Shown: positions 55,986 through 64,000 of the stretch, piece after piece
Layout: each line of letters opens with the position of its first letter
How positions within the stretch are numbered: position 1 is the stretch's first letter
Source: Deuterostichococcus epilithicus
Lineage: Eukaryota > Chlorophyta > Trebouxiophyceae > Prasiolales > Stichococcaceae
Assembly (NCBI GenBank): GCA_033439295.1
Contig: JAVTLE010000005.1
Coordinates: forward strand, 1,414,501-1,478,500
DNA length: 64,000 nt
Direction of reading: 5' to 3'
Notes under the pieces: model-generated
What the model was told of the DNA's origin: nothing
Database searches by the model: none
What the model saw: only the letters and a program-made list of their open reading frames with translations
Position numbers and translations under genes: made by a program

Positions 55986-58170
55986 CAGGCGTCTGCTGCT
56001 GCCCTGAGGCAGCAGCACGGCAGAGGAGCACCTGGCGGCCCTGGCGGCGCTGCACCACAGGCCCCAGCGCCGGCCATGGCACAGCAGCTGCGGCCGCCAG
56101 CCTCAGCAGCGGGAGCAGCCCCGCCTCCCAGGTGAGCTGAGTAAGCTGGTCATCAGATGCATGGCTTCACTTTACTACTGCCACATGAATTCGCTGATGG
56201 CCAGTCGCCGATCCGTCGTGGTCGGCTGAACCTCACTCAGAAGTTTGCGGAAGGCGGCTAAATGTCAATGCCATGCCACAGGCAACCGCAGGGCGCTGGG
56301 CCAGCCCAGCCTGGCGGCCAGCCAGGCGATGCGCCACCCCGGCCTGGCGGACAGCCAAGTCCGCACATAGATTGGGACGACGACATCGAAGACCTTGAGG
56401 ACGAGCTTGAGGACCTCGATTACAGAGGTGCGGTCGATCACAGTCACGCGTAGCATGACACGGTTGCTGTGTCGAGGCAGCTGGAATGTGTCGTGCCAAT
56501 GTTATTTGAGCAACGATACTGCAACAGCATGTAGGTGCTGTGCTGACTCGATCTGGCGCTAGACACATTTGTGAGGATGAGCCGCTACTCACGAGCCTCT
56601 ACTTCTCCTGTTACCCCTTCTTCTCTTGTGACCCCTACTTATACATGTCTGCAGCAGCAGCGCAGCCTAGCGCACGCGCCGGTCCCAGCGCGCAAGCTGG
56701 CCCCAGCAGTGGCCCAGCGGGCGCGGCGCTGCCGCAGCGCAAGCGCCTGCGCCAGATCAGCAGCTCCGACGATGAGCTCGATGAGCAGGCGCCGCGGCAG
56801 CCGCGGCCTGTAGACGGCGGCGGTAGCACGGGCGGCGCAGGCGGCGCAGCGGCAGCCGTCCCTCCGGCGGCGCAGGCACCTGCCGCATTGCTGGCGGCGG
56901 CACAGCCGGCAGCGCAGCAGGCAGCGGGCAACGATCTGCTGGACGGTGTTGAGGCGTTGGATGTAGACCTGGACGACGACGACAACTTTGACGACTACCA
57001 GGCGGAGCGGCGGCGTGAGGAGGACCGGCTGCGGGACGTCGAGAGTGACGGCGGAGGCAGCGACGGTGGCGATGGTGGCGGTGCATGGGGCGGCGATGGC
57101 GGTGTGGGTGGTGCAGAGGCTGGCGAGGACGATGGCTGGCTCGATGGTGGCTGGGCGGACAGCAGCAGCAATGAGGCAGCCTTTGACGTGCAGCCCGGCG
57201 ACCGCATCCTTGGCAACGGCATCGGCCTGGCCGTCGATGCGGCCGCCGCCGCCGCAGCAGATGCGGCTGCCACGGCCGCCGCCTTCGGCCACGCTGCCGG
57301 CCTGGGCGGCGGCGGTAGCGATGCGGAGGTTATATCGGACGATGACGATGCTGCGGTTCCTGCCGACGTTGTCTCTAACGATGCCGCCGAGGTCCTCGAG
57401 GCGGCGGCTGCCACCGCCAGCGCCCCATTGCTGGCCACATTACAGCACAGCGGCGTGCGTGCAGCCCAGCAGCCGCCGCAGCGGCAGCCTGCGGAAGGTG
57501 ACGGCGGTTTCTATTACCTGTCGGCGCTGCAGCGCCGCATCGAGGCCACCCCTGCAGCGGCCTTCCCGCTGCGAGCGCGCGTGCACGGCGCCCTGATGTC
57601 GCTCGCGGGACGGCTGCGGTTCTGTGACGCCCACCTCACGCCAACGGAGGAGTATGGCCTCACCGTGGAAGTCGGCGACGGCAGCGCTGAGGTGGAGGCG
57701 GTGGTGGCGCACCAGCTCCTCGAATCCTGGATAGGTGGGTCGTCCCAAATCCAACGATGTGTGTCGTTCGTGAGTAGCTGGCAGTTTCTTTTATGGTGAT
57801 ACGAGGCTCGCGAGCAAGGGTCTGATATGTACTCGCTGGACGAGCTTCCGAGAACCAGTATTGCGCGTTGGCCACTGGAGATTGCCATGCGGTTGCTAGA
57901 TGTCGCATGAGGAGCGCCTGGGCCTCGGGCCTCAACTGCTGCATGCCTAAGCTGGACTTCAGCGGACCGCTGAGTGCAGTCGTGTCAAGCGCAGGCATGC
58001 CGCCGAGCGGCCTGACAGACCTGCTGGCAACGCCCAACGGCGCAGCGGAGATGAGGCGAAGGGTGGAGGGCCTCACACAGCATCTGGTGGTCTTCACCGG
58101 CGTGATGCATGTGGTGGTGCCTGACGCACAGTCGGCGCCGGAAATAGTCCGGCTGGAGCTGAGCGAGTAG
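54378..58170 (+). CDS. RMI1: RMI1 (RecQ-mediated genome instability 1)
   Basis: RMI1 is the OB-fold scaffold of the BLM/RecQ-TOP3-RMI1 complex that dissolves double Holliday junctions. Start MELAASLQQELGAKL at 54378. N-terminal exons carry the DUF1767 and OB1 region: LTGRFVLQVNEAVNV, then RYQECAGPKRCLKLALTDG, RVYGIEFQPVPHLE, and after a GC-donor intron VVVSNVPVRRGMLLLRPDN (55235-55312), then VEHLEAARQRILQLWAKP from 55494. The LTDG...V.GIE.QP signature identifies the family. A long low-complexity middle follows (Gly/Ala/Pro, a polyGln run at about 55951, and acidic DWDDDIEDLEDELEDLDYR). Exon 56655 onward gives the second OB fold (FYYLSALQRRIEATP, GLTVEVGDGSAEVE, LESWIG). The C-terminal helix region ends at 58170 (RRRVEGLTQHLVVFTGVM). 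The junction between LESWIG (about 57735) and the last exon (about 57899) is ambiguous, with two frames possible. Confidence 0.86.
55951..55984 (+). repeat. CAG/GCA repeat encoding polyglutamine in RMI1
   Basis: A run of about ten CAG codons gives polyGln in the disordered linker of RMI1 and is followed by HQASAAAL. Confidence 0.85.
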
Positions 58171-58713
58171 CGAAGAGGTTGTCGACCGTCAGCGGCTGTG
58201 AAACTTCTGTGAGAACTTGGCGCTGTTGTCCAAAACTCTGGATCTTGGGTTTTGTCACGTGGCAGACTGGAGACTCGAAGCACAATCTAGTCCACTCGAG
58301 CGCCTACACCTCAGCTTACGCAGCGGCTGGAGCATGAAGCTGACACCAGAAGTCAACCAAGATGAGAGTTCAAACTCGCAGCGGCGCTGCACAACGAACC
58401 AACAGCTGCTCGCTCTGGCAACACCGAAACTGCATGGCCCCGACATGCGGCATATCCAATGTCTCTGAACGCAGGAAGATCCGACAAACATCCCTCTGGA
58501 TCAGCTGCCACGTCCGGCTGACCCGCCTCTAGATGAGTTGGAGTGAACCTTTCGCTCACCGATGCTCCATCGCCGCTGCTCAACCCAGCATGCATCCCCA
58601 CCCTTGTCTTTGCTCCTTGGTTTCTGCGCACGACGCCGCCGCCGCCGCCAGGCGATCGGGCCTGCGGGCACTTTCAGGTGCCTAACTGTGGCGCTGCAGC
58701 AATCTTGGTTGGT
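58171..58713. other. Convergent intergenic region RMI1/aquaporin
   Basis: A 543-bp tail-to-tail spacer for the two 3' UTRs. Nothing else is recognised. Confidence 0.55.
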
Positions 58714-60833
58714 TTACGTGCGCTCTTCGGGCATCAGGCCCTCCGTCAGACGGCCGCCGGCGCGGTCATACAGCTCATCCCGGTTCTCGGCATATGCTGG
58801 GCCGGTGCCAAAGTTGCCAGCGGCAAAGGCAGCTGCAGCGAAGGCCGCAAGCAGCTGTCCGACGATGTAGAACCTGCATCGGCGGGGCAGCCTCTCAGAT
58901 GTGCAATGGCATTTACATTGTTGACGGGGCGGAAGCCCTCGTAGTGCGTCAGAAGGTGCACGAGACGACAACAAGGAGGTGTGAGCGAAGGAGTCAGCCG
59001 CACCAGAAGCGCTTCCAGCCGCAGAAGAACACCAGAGCCGGACCAATGAGGCGAGCCGGGTTGAGGATGGCACCGGTGTAGGCACCTGCCGGCACACAAT
59101 TTGAGACAGTCTGTGATGCCTTACAACTGGATTGTAGGCCCGGTGTTGTTTGCTGATCAGTGCACGATCAAGCTCAGGCCTGGTCATGCGGGCGCTTAGC
59201 GCGATCGTGCAGGCCCGCCAATCAATGGGTCGAAGATCTGGAACCACTACTCGCCTCCGGCCTCGATAGCGGCATAGATGGCCAGACCAGCAGCCAAGGG
59301 GGCGACCGGCGAGAACTTCGGGTGCCTGCACAACGAGGGGAAGCCTGCTTGTTCGGGATAGTCTTGCAGCACACACCACGATGTTGCACTTCTTGTGCTG
59401 TCGTAACATTCCAGTCCTGTGCAGTCCAGGCTCGGGCTCACCCAATGAAGGTGCCGTATATGACGGCCAGCAGGAGGAATGTCAGCCCGAACTCCCAGAT
59501 GATCGTCTGAAGCCTGCACTCACATCAGCATGCTCTTGCAATGTTTATTACAGCGGCGCACCAAATCAGACTTCCCGGCAGGGTGTCTGTATGACGCACG
59601 CTACTGTCGAAGAGACGCAGCGTGCACGACTGGACGGAGATGGGGCTGGGCTCACCAGCCGGTGTGGTGCAGCCCCGCGGGAATGCAACCGGGCGGGATG
59701 ACGTGCTTGTGGTGGCCGATGTGTACGCCCTGCAGTTGCAGATGACCAGGATGATGCGAGCAGACACTCGGATTGCAGGTGCTGCTGGAGCCGGGCCAGG
59801 TGCGAAGCAGCGGAGGGAGGCTGCATGGAGGACAATAAGCGAAACACACTTTTGGAACGGGAGCATGGCAATCTTTTTTGAACATGGGAAACCTCACCGG
59901 CAGGAGGACGACCTCCACCAGAGCTGCCGCGATGGAGCCCAGAATCTGCAAGCGAGCGGCATCAGCTGTTGATGCATTTGCAGTCTGCACTACAAACAGT
60001 AAACATTCTGACGCCTGCCACGCTAAGACGTCACGGCACCATCAGGATAGAAGGTGTTTCATTCACACCTGAGCGACGATGTACAGCCCTGCGTGCAGCA
60101 AGCAGCGGCATGGTCAGTCTTCCAAACCCTGTGTTGGGACGCGCAGCGTTTCATGCCAGTTCATCGTGTCAAGTTGAGCAGTTTGTGGTCTGCAAGCGAA
60201 TACGCTGTGTGCAGTCCGCACCGGTCAGGGCAGCATGCTGGTGGCCGGAGAGCGCAAAGGCGATGCTGCTGGGCAGAAAGCGCATGCTCAGTCAAGAGAC
60301 TCACAAGCCTGCCCCGTAGGAAAGGAGTCAGGCGTTCAAAACGCCCTTTCATGCTGCTGGCTCACAATCTCAGTCGTAATGTACAGCAGGCTGTGCAGCA
60401 ACTGCGCGCCGGTAATTCTGCGTTGCACCTGACGACCGGGTTGAGGTGGCCGCCAGACAGTGCGGCAACGGCGTAAGAGGCCACCGTGTACGAGATGCCG
60501 ACAGCGAGTGCCGTGCCGGACCCTGTCGTGGCCAGAAACACGAAGAGCAGGGTGCCCATGAACTCGCCCTGCAGGAGGAGTGCAGGTCTAGATCCATCTT
60601 TGGATCTGCAAGCATCATTGGCAAGTGCCACCAACATTGGCACACGGCCTGACGATTTGCAAAATGGTTGGTTGCAGAGCAAAACTGCATGGGCGCTGTC
60701 ATGCACGACTGACCGTGAGCGCCTTGGCTGTTGGGGCGTCGATCTCATTGCGCCAGCGAGGTGGCAGCAGGCCCACCCAGCTGGGCTCAGTGCGTGACAT
60801 GTTGCGCTCAGACGCGGTACCTGCCGCCACCAT
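58714..60833 (-). CDS. Aquaporin / MIP-family channel (NPV-NPA type)
   Basis: Membrane water or small-solute channel of the major intrinsic protein family. Ten exons join with correct phases to 277 residues: 60833-60714, 60568-60429, 60268-60222, 60088-60069 (20 nt), 59945-59898, 59729-59656, 59513-59442, 59325-59255, 59085-59004 and 58873-58714. Start MVAAGTASERNMSRTEP. Helix 1 is GEFMGTLLFVFLATTGSG. The first pore box is SGGHLNPVV, with NPV instead of NPA. Helix 3 is YIVAQILGSIAAALVEVV. A His-rich loop follows (GHHKHVIPPG). Helix 5 is TIIWEFGLTFLLLAVIYGTF. The second pore box is GAYTGAILNPARLIGPAL (standard NPA), and helix 6 is FYIVGQLLAAFAAAAFAAG. The length is typical for the family. The first-box NPV recalls plant XIPs and some unclassified algal MIPs; the subclass and substrate cannot be assigned. 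The intron after exon 8 has a GC donor (G|GCGAGT). Confidence 0.93.
60069..60088 (-). other. 20-nt microexon of the aquaporin gene
   Basis: The acceptor GCAG precedes a 20-nt exon followed by donor GTGTGA. It supplies LYIVAQ and is needed to keep helix 3 intact and in frame between exon 3 (phase 1) and exon 5 (phase 0). Confidence 0.8.
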
Positions 60834-61645
60834 CAAGTCATACCGTCAAAACGCATCCAGATGTCGCCTGCGGTGCTTGTAAGCTCAATCTTTCAGTTAT
60901 TTGGACTTTTTAAAATCGTCGGGGCAGCTTTTGAAGCCTCGAATACGTCGAAGCATCACGCCTGGAATATTTGCATGCACTTGGTGCATCACCGCCTAAG
61001 ACGAACGCGCCGGAGCTGTCCCACTCGCAGGCAACCTTTCGACCCACCAATGAAACACTTTCTAAGGCTAGCTCGGAGAATCAAGGTGTACGAGAGCAAA
61101 GGAAGCTGCCCCCGGCAAGCGGAGCAACGTTGTGCTCGCGGGCCCCGGAACGCGGGATTTGCGGCCAGACGTCTGGGAACTCTCATAGACTGGTCATTTT
61201 GTGTTTGAACCTGCAGCACGGCTCAGACGGCTCCGTGCCGCCCAGAACGGAGGGTGCTGACTCAGAGAGGATATCGAAACCCCGGCAGAGACCCACCTTT
61301 TGATGCGCGTAATGAAGCTCAGCAGCACAGTTGCAGGTGTGAAGGACTATCGCAATTTCAGAGTGTGTTGCTGCGACCGGAGCGTGTGTAATTGGTGACT
61401 GGTGTGTGTGGGGGAGGGGAGATCTCCTGTGGAGTGCTGACCCCCGCCAAGATTCAATTCACCCCCTCCGAGACTTTACGTCAGCTCACTTCACTAGGCT
61501 TCACTGTCAGCTTGCTTGTTTCCGGTACACTTCTTATATTGAGGCTGATATCAATTGCTGACATTGCTTGTGCACTGCATGTTGGCCTGATCAATTTCCG
61601 AAGACCGCACATCGGAAAATTTCGCGCAACGATTCCTGGGTCGCC
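60834..61645. promoter_or_regulatory. Divergent promoter region aquaporin/PHT4
   Basis: An 812-bp head-to-head spacer, AT-richer than the genes. It should carry both promoters; I recognise no specific element. Confidence 0.5.
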
Positions 61646-64000
61646 ATGGTCCAGACCGGCGTTTCGTTTCAGCATGCGAAGTGCGTGCAGATGCTCTGTC
61701 GAAGACATGCGGCAGCCACACTCGAGCCTCCCGCCGCACTGCAATGCGGGGTTGCCATGCCACAGCATACCAGACTCCCGTTGCGACGGCAGCGGCTATT
61801 GAGTGCCAGCCTCTCAGCTGAACCAGCCTTCAATCTAAGGCAGCCAAAGCAGCGCACAATCGAAATTGTGACCAGATCCAGTGCCGCATCGGCAGCCCCA
61901 GCAGCACTGACAGATGACGAAGCACTGCCGTCAGGTCGGTGCGCCATATATTGCCATGGGCTGCACGATCCTATATGAATTGTCCGAAGAAAACCGCGCT
62001 GACATGCCAGGAATGTTTTCATTACCGCTGATCATGTGATATGTTTGGCTCACCTGCAGGCCAGTTCCTGCGGGTGATACTCCCGACAGCGCTGGCGCTG
62101 ATGCTGTGCAATATGGACCGCATATGCATGGCAGTCGCCATTGTGCCCATGGCGGCAGAGTTTGGGTGGGCGCCAAGCGTTCAGGTTCGACTACAAAGAC
62201 GCTTTGTGCTTTTGACTTCACGACTGAACATCGACGTGCCGTGCTTTGGCGAGGTGGGGTTTACCGCTGAAGGTGCCCCTCACCATGTCTGCAGGGCCTG
62301 GTGCAGTCGGCTTTTCTGTGGGGCTACACTGGGTCAGCATTCATTGGCGGGTCTTTGGCTGACAAGCTCGGAGGTAGGCAGCACTTCGTCTGCAATCGCC
62401 AGCATGTGTCACCGAGTCGTTTCAGTCGTTTCAGATGTCAGCAGTGGTCACGTCTCCGTGCAGGCAAAAGGGTCATGGCCTTCGGCATCGCCTGGTTCTC
62501 TCTGGCGTCCCTGCTGCTGCCCGCCGCATCAGCACCAGGGGTGAGCAGCCAGCCTCTGGCTTCGTTGCTCCGAGTGCCAGTGCACCTCATCCTGTGGCCC
62601 CGCTGTTACTGGACATCCTCATGGGCTCGTGCTTGCACCATCCCGCCAGGACCTCCCTCTGGTCGGATTTCTTCAAGCTCTGTCCCCACGAGCAGGTGCG
62701 GGCGGCGGGGCTGACGTTGCCGGCCGTGCTCGCGGCACGCGCAATGGTGGGGCTGGGCGAGGGAGTCGCCCTGCCATCCATGAACAACCTGGTGAGAATT
62801 GGGCCAGCTGTCTGATTCAGTCATCTGCCCGTCATTCCGTCGCGTGGCTCGTCCTGCTGCCCAGGGTCGCGAACTGTGATGTGGTGACGTGGCTGTGCAG
62901 GTGGCGACGCGCATCCCCAAGGCGCGACGAGCGCTGGCGCTGGGAGCCTCGTTCTCTGGTTTCCATTCTGGTGAGTGCGCTTCCGAACCGATGTGGCTGG
63001 TGTCGTGCTGTTCCGAGCCTGGTCTGATTGGAGCCCCTGCATTGGTGCTCTGGCATGCTTCATGCAAGGGCAAATTTCCGCCTGCTGACCGGCAGACCCG
63101 CGGCACACGCAGGCAACCTCCTGGGGCTGGTGGTGTCGCCGCTGCTGCTGCATGCGCTGGGCTGGCGCGCCCTGTTCTACATCTTTGGCGTCATCGGTGC
63201 CCCGCTGCTGTTGTTCTGGCAGGCGGCTGTGCCCGATACCACCCCGCAGCAGAGCCAGCGGCAGGAGCCGCAGCAGAAGTCGTCTCCGGCGAGGGCGGCA
63301 GCGACGTACCAGCAGCCTTCAGCGGCCGAGCTGCAGCGCGTGCTGGACATGCAGCCCGGCAGCGGGGCCCGGCTGCCCGCCAGCGCAGGTGTGCCGCGGC
63401 AGCCGCCAGGGAAGGCAGGCCGCATCATCTGAAACTGCCACCCAGCTGCAGCGCTGTCGTGCTGCATGCTGGCAGGCTGCCAGATGACGAGCCACATGGT
63501 TTAGTCGTGCGGCAAGGCTCGTGAGAATTTTTTTACGCAGATGGCGGCAGCGGCGGCACAGCAGGCGAGAATGCAGCAGGCGGAGGCAGCGCAGGCGAGA
63601 AGCCAGCGGTGGGCGTGGTGCAGCTGCTCAGCAGCACTGCAACCTGGGCCATCATCCTCGTCAACATCGTGAACCACTGGTGAGCACACCCCTGAAGTTT
63701 GACGCTGGTATATGAACTTGCTGCTGCGCGTGTCCTTAATAAACCTGAACACTGACAGATGTATCCAGCAATCACGTTGGCGCTGTTGTAATCCATCACC
63801 ACAGGGGGTATTTCATCTACCTCAACTGGATACCGTCGTACTTTTACAAGGTGAGATTCATCAAACGACAAGTTGCCCGCCACACACGCTGTAGACAACT
63901 TTGTGTCCTGCACAGGGGCCAGCGTCCGCCCAAGCTGTTCATCGCTGACACTGAAAGGAATCGCAGTACACAGAGTGATCACAAGCTTGTTCTTGTGAGC
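61646..64000 (+). CDS. PHT4-type plastid anion/phosphate transporter, 5' part
   Basis: MFS anion:cation symporter of the PHT4/ANTR/SLC17 group, truncated by the window end. Exon 1 (61646-61934) encodes about 96 residues rich in Arg, Ser, Gln and Ala with few acids (for example MPQHTRLPLRRQRLLSASLS), typical of a chloroplast transit peptide; a later in-frame ATG is possible. It joins 62060-62184 in frame to give QFLRVILPTALALMLCNMDR, the family's helix 1 (..NMDR..M..A..PM). Further exons: 62295-62373 (LVQSAFLWGYTGSAFIGG), 62464-62540, 62695-62791 (VGLGEGVALPSMNN, the family's G.GEG...P.M signature), 62901-62970, 63113-63388, 63541-63680 and 63805-63850 (GYFIYLNWIPSYFYK). A long Gln/Gly/Ala-rich loop separates the two six-helix halves. 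Plant members move phosphate across plastid membranes; some related members move ascorbate. The substrate here is inferred. Confidence 0.87.

Noticed and set aside
30975-64000. A phosphate-handling gene cluster (SPX plus PHT4)
   Set aside because: The two genes are 29 kb apart with eight unrelated or mostly unrelated genes between them; linkage is not meaningful.

Overview
The window is nuclear DNA from a GC-rich, intron-rich green alga. Every gene with an obvious family is eukaryotic and nuclear. Exons are short (20-680 nt, mostly about 100-200 nt) and are separated by introns of roughly 100-400 nt, nearly all ending in TGCAG or a close variant. Two genes carry a TGTAA box, the usual chlorophyte polyadenylation signal, 160-200 nt after the stop. 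One intron holds a short stretch of plant/Chlorella-type telomere repeat. These features fit a trebouxiophyte such as a Chlorella relative; the species itself is inference. I see no operons, transposase or viral genes, or CRISPR arrays. About a dozen ambiguous bases (N) and three local frame breaks show that this is a draft assembly.

Layout, left to right. (1) 280-1966, plus strand: end of a ZIFL-type major-facilitator transporter. (2) 2378-15376, plus: a very large ASPM (abnormal spindle) gene with a calponin-homology region, about 40 IQ motifs and a helical C-terminus. (3) 15903-19206, minus: splicing factor SUGP1. (4) 19926-30293, plus: RPB2, the second-largest subunit of RNA polymerase II, complete in 28 exons. 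(5) 30975-32848, minus: an SPX-domain phosphate-sensor protein. (6) 33533-36892, minus: a BSD-domain protein. (7) 37752-40000, minus: PDCD2. (8) 40577-48067, plus: exocyst subunit SEC5. (9) 48308-48985, minus: an intronless DUF6314-like gene. (10) 50417-53922, minus: TAF1B/RRN7, an RNA polymerase I initiation factor. (11) 54378-58170, plus: RMI1 of the BLM-TOP3-RMI dissolvasome. (12) 58714-60833, minus: an aquaporin-family channel. (13) 61646 to the window end, plus: a plastid-targeted PHT4-type anion/phosphate transporter, cut off by the window edge.

The genes are packed head to head and tail to tail. Four divergent pairs (SUGP1/RPB2, PDCD2/SEC5, TAF1B/RMI1, aquaporin/PHT4) share intergenic regions of 455-812 bp, and convergent pairs are separated by 240-681 bp. 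The genes do not form one pathway. They are housekeeping functions: transcription by Pol I and Pol II, splicing, spindle organisation, recombination, exocytosis, ribosome assembly and phosphate handling. The most notable features are recurrent GC-AG introns, the expanded IQ array with duplicated exons, a long inverted repeat in a BSD-gene intron, an NPV-type aquaporin with a 20-nt microexon, and the intronless DUF6314-like gene. I found no convincing new multi-gene system.
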